From Nocardioides_C sp963700955 (lineage in GTDB: Bacteria; Actinomycetota; Actinomycetes; Propionibacteriales; Nocardioidaceae), in assembly GCA_963700955.1 (NCBI GenBank), contig CAVOZH010000004.1:558001-622000 (forward strand): a DNA stretch of 64,000 nt, given 5' to 3'. The notes below the pieces were generated by a model. The model ran no database searches and was not told the origin of the DNA. It worked only from the letters and a program-made list of their open reading frames with translations. Shown one piece after another: positions 34,721 through 42,757 of the stretch. Every line of letters begins with the position of its first letter. The first letter of the stretch is position 1. The translations under genes were made by a program, and so were the position numbers.

Positions 34721-35712
34721 CCCTCCGGCGCGACGTAGGCGTCGAGCCAGCGGCTGATCTGGTCGAACGCCCGGGCCCGCACGGGTTCCGCGGAGAGGGT
34801 GACGTCATGGAGGGCGCCCTCCACCCGGGCGACGGTGACGTGGCTGCCGAGCTTGTGGGCCCACTTCCGGATCTGCTCGACGTCGAGCACGATGTCGTGC
34901 CGGTCGACGGTCTCGTCCCACTCGCGCGGGAACGAGCTCGCGCCGGAGGTGAGCACCAGCACCGGCGCCCCCACGTCGACGCCGCGATGTACCCTCGCGT
35001 GGCCCCGGCGCACGGCGCGCAGCCATCCGGCGTACACCGGCCAGCTGTCGATGGGCTTCCAGTCGAGGTTGAACTCCCACTCACCGCGGTGGTCCTTGTG
35101 CAGGCTCTGCGCGTAGAGGCCCGAAACGTTGCGGGGGATCGCCAGGTAGGGACGCCGCGCGCCGACCTGGTCGATCGCCGCCGTGCCCGCGGTGCGAAGC
35201 AGGAAGCTCCCGTGCAGGTCGAGCCAGGGAGAGTTGAGCACCATGCCGGCCAGGCCGGGACTGCGGTCGTGGGCCCACAGCGGCGCGACCAGGCCGCCGG
35301 TCGAGTGGGCGGTGAGGATCACATGGGAGTGGCCGTCGCGGTCGCGGACCCGCTCCATCGCCGCGTCGATCTCCTCGAAGTAGTGCCGGAGGTCGGTGAC
35401 GAAGTTGGGCGTCTGGTGGGGCCGGAGCGACCTGCCGTACTTGCGCAGGTCGAGGGCGTAGAAGTCGTAGCCGCGGGAGGTCCAGTAGTCGGCCGCGGGA
35501 GTCTGGAAGAAGTAGTCCGAGAACCCGTGGATGTGGAGGACGGCCCGGTGTGTGCGGCCGGTGTCAGAGTCCTTGGCGCCGTCGGCCCTGCGCGACACGA
35601 GGGTCGCGCAGACCTCGCCCTCCTCGTCGTCGGGGAGCTCGATGGTCTCCGAGAGGTACGGCTCGCCGAGGATGTCGAGCTCGGCCGGCTCAGCACGGGT
35701 TCCGTGGGTCAT
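34714..35712 (-). CDS. Alpha/beta hydrolase (lysophospholipase-like)
   Basis: A 332-residue serine hydrolase. The nucleophile elbow reads AHSTGG, the oxyanion region HIHGFSDY, and the C-terminal LHDVTLS likely supplies the catalytic His. The substrate is unknown; the monoglyceride-lipase-like fold fits lipid esters. The ATG at 35712 follows CACAAT (forward ATTGTG 35719-35724) by 6 nt; an ATG at 35730 is the alternative. Tail overlap of 7 bp with the glycosyltransferase. Confidence 0.85.
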   Translation of the reverse strand: MTHGTRAEPAELDILGEPYLSETIELPDDEEGEVCATLVSRRADGAKDSDTGRTHRAVLHIHGFSDYFFQTPAADYWTSRGYDFYALDLRKYGRSLRPHQTPNFVTDLRHYFEEIDAAMERVRDRDGHSHVILTAHSTGGLVAPLWAHDRSPGLAGMVLNSPWLDLHGSFLLRTAGTAAIDQVGARRPYLAIPRNVSGLYAQSLHKDHRGEWEFNLDWKPIDSWPVYAGWLRAVRRGHARVHRGVDVGAPVLVLTSGASSFPREWDETVDRHDIVLDVEQIRKWAHKLGSHVTVARVEGALHDVTLSAEPVRARAFDQISRWLDAYVAPEGQ

Positions 35713-35791
35713 GGGGCGATTGTGTCCCATCGGCAGCGACGCGGAACCGAATGGCTCCGCGCCGCCGTGCGATGCGACCGTGGTATCGAGC

Positions 35792-37333
35792 TCAGCCCTT
35801 GTTGACCGACGGGTTCCCGGCGACCTCCGAGGGGTTCGCGTCCGTCGCGTGCGGAGCGACGTCCTTGCTCCGGCCGGCGTGGACGGCCTCCTCGATGCGC
35901 TTGCCGATCTCGGCGTCGACGCGGGCCCAGTACTCGAAGACGCGGGGGAGGGTCTGCTCCTTCACTCCACCGAGAATGTGGCCGGCGACGTTCCGCACGA
36001 ACCGCTCGCGCATGGCGTCGTCGAAGACCTCTCGGACCATCGTCCCGGCCTGGCCGAAGTCGTCGTCATCCGGGCGCAGGGTGTACGCAGAGCGCACCAT
36101 CTCGCCGTCGGTCTCCCAGCCCTCCTCGACCGGCCCCGTGACGTCGCTGTAGCCGCGGCCGTATGAGTTCGGGGCGTACACCGGGGCGTCGCCGGTGTGC
36201 TCGAAGGCCATCGGGCCGTCGAACTGGTAGGTGTTGGCGCCCTCGACCCGGTGCTTGTTCACCGGCAGCTGGAGGTAGTTCGGGCCGATCCGGTAGCGGT
36301 GCGTGTCGGAGTAGGCGAACGTGCGGCCGAGCAGCATCTTGTCCGGGCTGAACCCGATGCCCGGCACGATCGCGCTCGGCTCGAACGCGGCCTGCTCGAT
36401 CTGGGCGAAGAAGTTCTCCGGGTTCTTGTCGAGCGTCATCTTGCCGACCTTGATCAGTGGGTACTCACCGTGAGGCCAGACCTTGGTCAGGTCGAACGGG
36501 TTGAACCGGTAGGTCTTGGCGTCCTCGTAGGGCATCACCTGCACGTGCAGCGTCCACGACGGGTGGTCGCCGCGCTCGATCGCCTCGTTGAGGTCGCGGC
36601 GGTGGAAGTCGGAGTCCTCACCGGCGATCCGGTTGGCCTCCTCCTGGGTCAGCGTCTCGACGCCCTGGTCGGTCTTGAAGTGGTACTTGATCCAGAACTT
36701 CTCGCCGGCCGCGTTGACCCACATGTAGGTGTGGGAGCCGTAGCCGTTCATGTGACGCCAGGACCTCGGGATACCACGGTCCCCCATCAGCCAGGTGACC
36801 TGGTGGGCCGACTCGGGGTTGTGGGTCCAGAAGTCCCACTGCATGTCGTTGTCACGAAGACCGGTGCCGCCGCGGCGCTTCTGAGACCGGATGAAGTGGG
36901 GGAACTTGATGGTGTCGCGGATGAAGAACACGGGCGTGTTGTTGCCGACGAGGTCGTAGTTGCCCTCGGAGGTGTAGAACTTCAGCGCGAACCCGCGGGG
37001 GTCCCGCCACGTGTCGGGGCTGCCCTGCTCACCGGCCACGGTGGAGAAGCGGGCCAGCATGTCGGTCCTGACGCCCTTCTGGAAGAGGGCGGCCTTGGTG
37101 TACTGCGAGACGTCCTCGGTGGTCTCGAAGACACCGAACGCGCCCGAACCCTTGGCGTGCACGTTGCGCTCGGGCACCCGCTCACGGTTGAAGTGAGCCA
37201 TCTGCTCGATGAAGTGGTGGTCGTGGAGGAGGATCGGTCCGTTGGGACCGATCGTGAGGGAGTTGCGGTCGCTCGGCGCCGGGGCACCGGTGCCGACGGT
37301 CGATCCACCGTTGGGTCGTGCGTCGTTGGACAT
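35792..37333 (-). CDS. katA: Monofunctional heme catalase
   Basis: Breaks down hydrogen peroxide. The 513-residue small-subunit catalase has the distal His59 (VHAKGSGAFG), Asn131 (GNNTPVFF) and the proximal heme ligand Tyr340 (RTFAYSDTHRYR). A GGAGGA site precedes the ATG. The gene lies 23 bp downstream of a Fur-type regulator on the same strand, the CatR-CatA arrangement known from Streptomyces. Confidence 0.95.
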   Translation of the reverse strand: MSNDARPNGGSTVGTGAPAPSDRNSLTIGPNGPILLHDHHFIEQMAHFNRERVPERNVHAKGSGAFGVFETTEDVSQYTKAALFQKGVRTDMLARFSTVAGEQGSPDTWRDPRGFALKFYTSEGNYDLVGNNTPVFFIRDTIKFPHFIRSQKRRGGTGLRDNDMQWDFWTHNPESAHQVTWLMGDRGIPRSWRHMNGYGSHTYMWVNAAGEKFWIKYHFKTDQGVETLTQEEANRIAGEDSDFHRRDLNEAIERGDHPSWTLHVQVMPYEDAKTYRFNPFDLTKVWPHGEYPLIKVGKMTLDKNPENFFAQIEQAAFEPSAIVPGIGFSPDKMLLGRTFAYSDTHRYRIGPNYLQLPVNKHRVEGANTYQFDGPMAFEHTGDAPVYAPNSYGRGYSDVTGPVEEGWETDGEMVRSAYTLRPDDDDFGQAGTMVREVFDDAMRERFVRNVAGHILGGVKEQTLPRVFEYWARVDAEIGKRIEEAVHAGRSKDVAPHATDANPSEVAGNPSVNKG

Positions 37334-37356
37334 GCTTCCTCCAGATCGTTGTGAGC

Positions 37357-37800
37357 TCAGGGGCTTGTCGCGCTCGGGTCGGCACAGGCTGCGCACAGTC
37401 CCCAGTAGGTGACCTCGGCCTCGTCGACGGTGAAGCCGGGCGAGGTGCGGTCGAGGCCGCTGGGTTCCAGGCACGGGGCTTCCCCCGTGGCGCAGTCGAT
37501 GTCCGCGACGGCTCCGCAGCCGCGGCAGACCACATGGTGGTGGTTGTCCCCGACACGGAGCTCGTAGCGGGCCGAGGAGCCGGCCGGCTGGATGCGGCGG
37601 ACCAGACCCCGGTCGGCGAGCGTGTTGAGAACGTCGTAGACAGCCTGGGTCGAGATCTGGCCGACGTGTGAGCGCACCCGGGCGAGAACCGCCTCCGCGC
37701 CCGAGTGTGGGGCCTCGGCGAGAGCATCGATCACCGCGACCCGTTGCTTGGTGACTCGCAGGCCGGAGCCGCGGAGTACGGTGGCGGGATCGACGGTCAT
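37357..37800 (-). CDS. Fur-family regulator of catalase (CatR/PerR-like)
   Basis: A 147-residue Fur-family repressor. The winged-helix part is at 15-80; the metal region includes His87-His89 and the structural zinc cysteines Cys92, Cys95, Cys136 and Cys139. Next to a catalase, it most likely senses peroxide and represses the catalase operon, as CatR does; iron-sensing is the alternative. The ATG at 37800 is chosen because the longer frame to 38205 runs antisense through the NUDIX gene. Confidence 0.88.
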   Translation of the reverse strand: MTVDPATVLRGSGLRVTKQRVAVIDALAEAPHSGAEAVLARVRSHVGQISTQAVYDVLNTLADRGLVRRIQPAGSSARYELRVGDNHHHVVCRGCGAVADIDCATGEAPCLEPSGLDRTSPGFTVDEAEVTYWGLCAACADPSATSP

Positions 37801-37820
37801 CGCGTCTACCCAAACACCGT

Positions 37821-37839
37821 TTCTGGAACCAGTCAAGAA
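37821..37839. promoter_or_regulatory. Candidate operator between fur and NUDIX genes
   Basis: An imperfect 19-bp inverted repeat, TTCTnG-n7-CnAGAA, centred on an AT-richer stretch in the 49-bp divergent promoter region. The position suits autoregulation by the Fur-type protein. The sequence is not a textbook Fur box. Confidence 0.4.
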
Positions 37840-37849
37840 AAGGATCCTC

Positions 37850-38341
37850 GTGACTCGCAGCAACGCCGCACCGCTGTCTGAAACCGACACCCCCTGCGCG
37901 GAGCAGAACTGCCGGATCACCAGCGCGCTGCTCGTCGACGGGCGGGGCTGGATCCTGCTGCAGGAGCGCGACGAGCAAGCCCTCGTCTCACCGAACCAGT
38001 GGGGCCTCGTCGGTGGGCATCTCGAGGACGGCGAAAGCTGGGAGGACGCGCTCCACCGCGAGCTCGAGGAGGAGACCGGTCTGCGCGAGCAGGGGTTCGA
38101 GCTGTGGTTCGACGAGATCGTCCAGCACTCCCCGAAGGTCTCCTCGCATCTCGCCGACCGCTGGCAGATCTGGGTCACGCGCACCGAGGCAACCGACGAC
38201 GACATCCGCCTCGGGGAAGGGCGGCAGATCGTCTTCGTCGATCCCGAGCGGGTTCGGGCCGGTGAGCTCGACCTGGCGCTGTCCGCCCGTCACGTGCTGC
38301 CGCTGTTCCTCGACTCGCCGACCTACCGGGACATGGTCTGA
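37850..38341 (+). CDS. NUDIX hydrolase
   Basis: A 163-residue NUDIX protein. The NUDIX box matches the consensus in GGHLEDGESWEDALHREL followed by EEETGL, with all metal-binding Glu residues. The mid-protein W and C-terminal region suggest a nucleoside-diphosphate-type substrate that is not predictable further. GTG start with AAAAGGA upstream; divergent from the Fur-type gene with 49 bp between them. Confidence 0.88.
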   Translation: MTRSNAAPLSETDTPCAEQNCRITSALLVDGRGWILLQERDEQALVSPNQWGLVGGHLEDGESWEDALHRELEEETGLREQGFELWFDEIVQHSPKVSSHLADRWQIWVTRTEATDDDIRLGEGRQIVFVDPERVRAGELDLALSARHVLPLFLDSPTYRDMV

Positions 38342-38350
38342 GCGGCGGGC

Positions 38351-38872
38351 TCAGTGCTGGTAGGTCCCGTGGATGATCGCGCGGCCGAGCGTCTTGAAGG
38401 CGAGGTTGAACGACACCACCGCCGGTGAGGCGTCGGAGTCGACGCCGAGGCTCTCCTCCTTCACCGCGTGCACCACGTAGAAGTAGCGGTGCACCTGGTC
38501 GCCGGGCGGGGGAGCCGCGCCCATGAAGCCCTTCTCGCCCCCGTCGTTTCGGCAGTGGAACGCCTTGCCGGGCAGGGCACCCGAGGCGGCGCCGGTGTCC
38601 AGGGAGGTCACGTCGGCGGGGAGATCGACCAGGACCCAGTGCCAGAAGCCGGACGGGGTCGGCGCGTCGGGGTCGAAGCAGGTGACCACGAAGCTCTTGG
38701 TGCCTTCGGGGGCGCCGGACCAGCTCAGCTGTGGAGAGGTGTTGCCCTTCGCGGCGACCTGGTCGTCCTTGAGAGGCCGGCCGTCCTGCACATCAGTGCT
38801 CGTCACCGTGAAGGACGGTGCCGCGGGGAGCAGGTCGTAGGGGTTCGGGCTGACCGGTCGGTCCAGGCTCAT
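38351..38872 (-). CDS. YbhB/YbcL (RKIP/PEBP-like) protein
   Basis: A 173-residue protein of the PEBP-like family. Characteristic segments are PQLSWSGAPEGTKSF, DPDAPTPSGFWHWVL and the C-terminal HRYFYVVHAVKEE. No signal peptide. Bacterial members have no settled role. AGGAGG precedes the ATG; its end is 10 bp past the convergent NUDIX gene. Confidence 0.9.
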   Translation of the reverse strand: MSLDRPVSPNPYDLLPAAPSFTVTSTDVQDGRPLKDDQVAAKGNTSPQLSWSGAPEGTKSFVVTCFDPDAPTPSGFWHWVLVDLPADVTSLDTGAASGALPGKAFHCRNDGGEKGFMGAAPPPGDQVHRYFYVVHAVKEESLGVDSDASPAVVSFNLAFKTLGRAIIHGTYQH

Positions 38873-38952
38873 CCATACCTCCTTGAGTGGGTGTGCTGCG
38901 ACCCTAGTCCGCGACTTGGTCGTCTGCCAGGGCCGCCGCCGCGACCGGGAGA

Positions 38953-40044
38953 ATGAGCTCTATGTCCTCGACACCCGAGCAGTCCCTGCGCGACGTCGTC
39001 GCGTCCGTCGTACCCCTCGACGTGTCGGCGATCTCCGACGCCCGGCTGCGCCAGACCCAGCTGACCAAACCCGCCGGCGCGCTCGGCGTGCTCGAGGACG
39101 CGTCTGTCCAGCTGTGCGGAATCCAGGGCCAGTGCCCACCGCGCCGCCTGGAGCGGCCGGTGGTGGCGGTGTTCGCCGGAGACCACGGCGTGCACGCCCA
39201 GGGGGTGACTCCATGGCCGCAGGAGGTCACCGCCTCGATGGTCGCGAACTTCCGGGCAGGCGGGGCCGCGGTCAACGTGCTCGCACGGCAGGCCGGTGCG
39301 GAGGTCGTCGTGGTCGACATGGGTGTCGCGGCGGACCTGGAGCCGGGTCCGGACCTCGTCGACCACAAGATCAGACGCGGTACGTCGGACCTGGCGGACG
39401 GACCCGCGATGACCAGGCAGGAGGCGCTCGCCGGCCTGCTGGCGGGAGTCTCGGTCGCGGACCTGCTCGTCGACCGGGGCCACGACGTCCTGCTCACCGG
39501 TGACATGGGGATCGCCAACACGACGCCCTCCGCCGCGCTCGTCTCGGCGCTGACCTCGGTGGAGCCGGGCGAGGTGACCGGCCGCGGCACCGGCGTCGAC
39601 GACGAGGTCCTGGCCCGCAAGGTCGAGGTGGTGGCCCGCGCGCTCGCGGCGCGGCCGGTGACCGACGACCCGGTGGAGACGCTCGCCTCCTTGGGCGGGT
39701 TCGAGCACGCCGGCCTCGCCGGTTTCGTCCTGGGCGCCGCCCGACGCCGGGTGCCGGTGGTCCTGGACGGCGTGATCGCGGGCGCCGCGGCGTTGGTGGC
39801 GCAGTCGCTCGCACCCTCCGTCGTCGGCTACTGCTTCGCTGGCCACCGCAGTGTCGAGCCTGGCCACGCGGTCGCCCTCGCCCAGCTCGGCCTGCGCCCC
39901 CTCGTCGACCTCGACCTGCGGCTCGGTGAGGGAACGGGGGCGGTCCTCGCACTGCCCTTGGTCGAGGCGGCCGGGGCGACGCTGCGGGAGATGGCCACCT
40001 TCGACTCCGCCGGCGTCGCGCACAAGGAGGACGGCGATGGCTGA
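38953..40044 (+). CDS. cobT: Nicotinate-nucleotide:DMB phosphoribosyltransferase CobT
   Basis: Makes alpha-ribazole phosphate for the lower ligand of cobalamin. 363 residues; landmarks are FAGDHGVHAQGV, the glycine-rich MGIANTTPSAAL and the C-terminal RLGEGTGAVLALPLVEAA with the catalytic Glu. It overlaps the siroheme/corrin methyltransferase gene by 8 bp. No cobalamin riboswitch was found in the 80 bp upstream. ATG start with GGGAGA. Confidence 0.93.
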   Translation: MSSMSSTPEQSLRDVVASVVPLDVSAISDARLRQTQLTKPAGALGVLEDASVQLCGIQGQCPPRRLERPVVAVFAGDHGVHAQGVTPWPQEVTASMVANFRAGGAAVNVLARQAGAEVVVVDMGVAADLEPGPDLVDHKIRRGTSDLADGPAMTRQEALAGLLAGVSVADLLVDRGHDVLLTGDMGIANTTPSAALVSALTSVEPGEVTGRGTGVDDEVLARKVEVVARALAARPVTDDPVETLASLGGFEHAGLAGFVLGAARRRVPVVLDGVIAGAAALVAQSLAPSVVGYCFAGHRSVEPGHAVALAQLGLRPLVDLDLRLGEGTGAVLALPLVEAAGATLREMATFDSAGVAHKEDGDG

Positions 40045-41275
40045 CGACACCTTCCCGCCGTACCCGGCGGGCCTGCGCCTCGCGGGCCGGCGTGTGGTGG
40101 TGGTCGGAGGCGGGCACGTCGCGCAGCGCCGTGTCCCCGCGCTGTTGGCGGTCGGGGCCGTGGTGGAGGTCGTGTCCCCGGCCGTGACACCGGCCATCGA
40201 GGGCCTCGTGGGCTCCGACGAGGTGGTGTGGCACGAGCGCAGGTTCGAGCCGGCCGACCTCGACGGCGCCTGGTACGTCATCGCCGCAACGGACGTGACC
40301 GCAGTGAACGAGCAGGTGAGCCGTGCCGCCGAGGAGCGGCGGATCTTCTGCGTGCGCAGCGACGACGCGACCAGGGCCTCGGCGTGGACTCCTGCCGTAG
40401 GCCGGCACGCCGGGGTCACCGTCGCGGTGCTCGGCAACCGCCAGCCCCAACGGTCTGCCGCGGTGCGCGACGAGATCGTCGCGGCGCTCCGAGACGGCGT
40501 GATCGACGCGGACGCACACCGTGACCGGACCCCAGGCGTGATCCTCGTCGGGGGCGGTCCCGGCCACCCCGAGCTGGTGACCATCGCCGCACGCCGTGCG
40601 CTCGGCGAGGCCGACGTGGTCGTCGCCGACCGGCTGGCGCCCCGCGAGCTGCTGAGCGAGCTGTCCCCGGACGTCGAGCTGATCGACGTGGCCAAGCTGC
40701 CCCGCGGCCGGTCGGCGTCGCAGGACGAGATCAACCGGGTGATCGTGGAGCGCGCCCGCGAGGGCAAGCGGGTCGTGCGCTTCAAGGGCGGCGACCCCTT
40801 CGTCTTCGGCCGCGGCTACGAGGAGGCGCTCGCCTGCGCCGAGGCGGGGGTTCCCTGCACGGTGCTGCCGGGGGTCACCAGCGCGATCTCGGTCCCGGCG
40901 GCCGCGGGTATCCCGGTCACGCATCGCGGAGTGGCGCACGAGTTCACCGTGGTGTCGGGTCACGTGCCACCCGACCACGACAGCTCCCTCGTCGACTGGG
41001 ACGCCCTCGGGCGCATGCGCGGGACCGTCGTACTCCTGATGGCCGTCCAGAACCTCCCGGCCATCGCGGACCGGCTGATCTCGGCAGGGCGAGCGGCGTC
41101 CACGCCGGTGGCGGTGGTCGCCGAAGGGACGATGCCGGGGGAGCGGACCGTGCTCTCGACGCTGGGCACTGTCGCCGAGGACCTGGTACGCGAGGAGGTA
41201 CGGCCACCGGCGATCGTCGTCGTCGGCGAGGTCGTCGCGGTGGGCCACCCGGACAGGTACCGATGGCCCAGCTGA
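40037..41275 (+). CDS. cysG: Siroheme synthase-type fusion (CysG/CobA)
   Basis: A 412-residue fusion. Residues 1-150 are a precorrin-2 dehydrogenase/ferrochelatase-like NAD domain (GGGHVAQRR near 24). Residues about 165-405 are the uroporphyrinogen-III methyltransferase domain (GGGPGHPELVTIAARRAL near 172, GDPFVFGR, LPGVTS). It feeds siroheme and, with cobT beside it, cobalamin. The start overlaps the cobT stop by 8 bp and its own stop overlaps the next gene by 13 bp, so these three form an operon. Confidence 0.93.
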   Translation: MADDTFPPYPAGLRLAGRRVVVVGGGHVAQRRVPALLAVGAVVEVVSPAVTPAIEGLVGSDEVVWHERRFEPADLDGAWYVIAATDVTAVNEQVSRAAEERRIFCVRSDDATRASAWTPAVGRHAGVTVAVLGNRQPQRSAAVRDEIVAALRDGVIDADAHRDRTPGVILVGGGPGHPELVTIAARRALGEADVVVADRLAPRELLSELSPDVELIDVAKLPRGRSASQDEINRVIVERAREGKRVVRFKGGDPFVFGRGYEEALACAEAGVPCTVLPGVTSAISVPAAAGIPVTHRGVAHEFTVVSGHVPPDHDSSLVDWDALGRMRGTVVLLMAVQNLPAIADRLISAGRAASTPVAVVAEGTMPGERTVLSTLGTVAEDLVREEVRPPAIVVVGEVVAVGHPDRYRWPS

Positions 41276-42066
41276 CCGAGGTGTCGGACGCCGGCGACCC
41301 ACGGCTGGGCGACTACCGCGACCTTCGGGACGTCGAGCTCCGCAAGCATCTCGAGGCCGAGCACGGGCTGTTCATCGCCGAAGGCGAGAAGGTGGTCCGG
41401 CGGGCGGTGGAAGCCGGCTTCACGGCGAGGTCGTTCCTCATGGCGCCACGGTGGCTCGAAGGTCTGGCCGACGTCCTCGGGAGCAGCGACGCTCCCTGCT
41501 ACGTGGTCGAGGAGGATCTCGCCGAGCAGGTCACCGGCTTCCACGTGCACCGGGGAGCGCTCGCCTCGCTCGAGCGGACCCCGTCGCGACCGGTCGCGGA
41601 CGTCCTGGCCGGCGCCGGCACCGTCGTGGTTCTGGAGGATGTCGTCGACCACACGAACGTCGGTGCCATCTTCCGCTCCGCCGCCGCCCTGGGCGTCGAC
41701 GCGGTCCTGCTCTCGCCGCGGTGCGCGGACCCGCTGTACCGGCGGTCCATCAAGGTGGCGATGGGCGCGGTGTTCTCGGTGCCCTACGCGCGGATGGAGG
41801 GCTGGTACGACGGGTTGGCAGAGCTCTCGCGGGCCGGCTTCACCACGATCGCGCTCACGCCGGCCGCGGACGCCATGGACATCGCGGACGCCGTGCGCGG
41901 CCTCGACAAGGTCGCCCTGCTGATGGGCTCAGAGGGGCCCGGGCTGTCACGGCGCTGGATGGAGACCGCGGACCGTCGCGCCGTGATCCCGATGGCGGCG
42001 GGCATCGACTCCCTCAACGTCGCCGCCGCGTCGGCCGTCGCCTGCTACGTCGCGGCGCGCCGCTGA
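41263..42066 (+). CDS. TrmH/SpoU-family RNA 2'-O-methyltransferase
   Basis: A 267-residue SPOUT methyltransferase with an N-terminal substrate domain. The three family motifs are visible: DHTNVGAIFRSAAALG, LMGSEGPGLS and IPMAAGIDSLNVAAASAV, which form the trefoil knot that binds S-adenosylmethionine. The rRNA or tRNA target is not predictable. Overlaps the preceding gene by 13 bp. Confidence 0.91.
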   Translation: MAQLTEVSDAGDPRLGDYRDLRDVELRKHLEAEHGLFIAEGEKVVRRAVEAGFTARSFLMAPRWLEGLADVLGSSDAPCYVVEEDLAEQVTGFHVHRGALASLERTPSRPVADVLAGAGTVVVLEDVVDHTNVGAIFRSAAALGVDAVLLSPRCADPLYRRSIKVAMGAVFSVPYARMEGWYDGLAELSRAGFTTIALTPAADAMDIADAVRGLDKVALLMGSEGPGLSRRWMETADRRAVIPMAAGIDSLNVAAASAVACYVAARR

Positions 42067-42081
42067 CCGCGCCTTCGTCGC

Positions 42082-42666
42082 TCAGGCCTCCGTCGGCCAG
42101 TGCGCGGGGTAGCGGTCGGCGTACTCCTCCGCCTGCTTGAAGAGCTTCTTGCGGGACCTCTTGTTCAGCCGGTCGCCGAAGACGGTGCCCTTGCAGTGGT
42201 CGGTCTCGTGCTGGAGGCAGCGGGCGACGAGGCCGGTGCCGCTGTAGCTGACCGGGTTGCCGTCGAGATCCTGTCCCTCGACGCGCGCGAAGTCCGGCCG
42301 GGCGCAGCCGACGAACGCGCCCGGCAGCGACAGGCAGCCCTCCTCGTCGTCGTCGAGCTTGCGGTCACGACCCTCGGGAAGGAAGACCTCCGGGTTGCAC
42401 ACGACACCCTGGTGGTGCTCCCCCTCCTCGTCGGGGCAGTCGAAGACGAAGATCGAGCGGTCCACCCCGATCTGGCAGGCGGCCAGGCCGACCCCGTCCG
42501 CGGCGTACATCGTGGCGACCATGTCCGCAGCCAGTGCCCGGAGACCGTCGTCGAACTCGGTGACCGGCTCCTGCATCCGGTGCATGACGTGCTCGCCCCA
42601 ACGGGTGATGGGGCGGACGGCCCCACCGGTCGGGAGGACGGAGGATTCTGGCTCGGTCTCGGGCAT
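42082..42666 (-). CDS. def: Peptide deformylase
   Basis: Removes the formyl group from new proteins. 194 residues; the three motifs are GVGLAACQIG (58-67), EGCLSLPG with the metal-binding Cys, and QHETDH with the metal-binding His residues. Convergent with the methyltransferase gene, 15 bp apart. The ATG follows TAAGAT (forward ATCTTA 42673-42678) by 6 nt, giving a leaderless mRNA. Confidence 0.95.
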   Translation of the reverse strand: MPETEPESSVLPTGGAVRPITRWGEHVMHRMQEPVTEFDDGLRALAADMVATMYAADGVGLAACQIGVDRSIFVFDCPDEEGEHHQGVVCNPEVFLPEGRDRKLDDDEEGCLSLPGAFVGCARPDFARVEGQDLDGNPVSYSGTGLVARCLQHETDHCKGTVFGDRLNKRSRKKLFKQAEEYADRYPAHWPTEA

Positions 42667-42672
42667 ACCGGC

Positions 42673-42678
42673 ATCTTA
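42673..42678 (-). promoter_or_regulatory. -10 box of def
   Basis: On the minus strand TAAGAT, 6 nt before the ATG at 42666; no ribosome binding site. Confidence 0.55.
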
Positions 42679-42731
42679 GGAGGTGGCGTCTAGACGTGAC
42701 CGGCGCCACTTGATCCGCCTGTGGCACGATG

Positions 42732-42750
42732 TGTAACTCGCAGTTACAGT
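42732..42750 (+). promoter_or_regulatory. Perfect palindrome over the -10 box of the acyl-CoA dehydrogenase pair
   Basis: TGTAACT-CGC-AGTTACA (42732-42748) is a perfect 7-bp inverted repeat with a 3-bp spacer. It overlaps TACAGT (42745-42750), which ends 7 nt before the ATG at 42758. A dimeric repressor, such as a TetR-type acyl-CoA sensor, bound here would block the promoter. The regulator is not encoded nearby. Confidence 0.75.
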
Positions 42751-42757
42751 TGGCCCC

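Noticed and set aside
38873..38952. Cobalamin riboswitch upstream of cobT
   Set aside because: The 80-bp gap is too short and lacks the B12-box.
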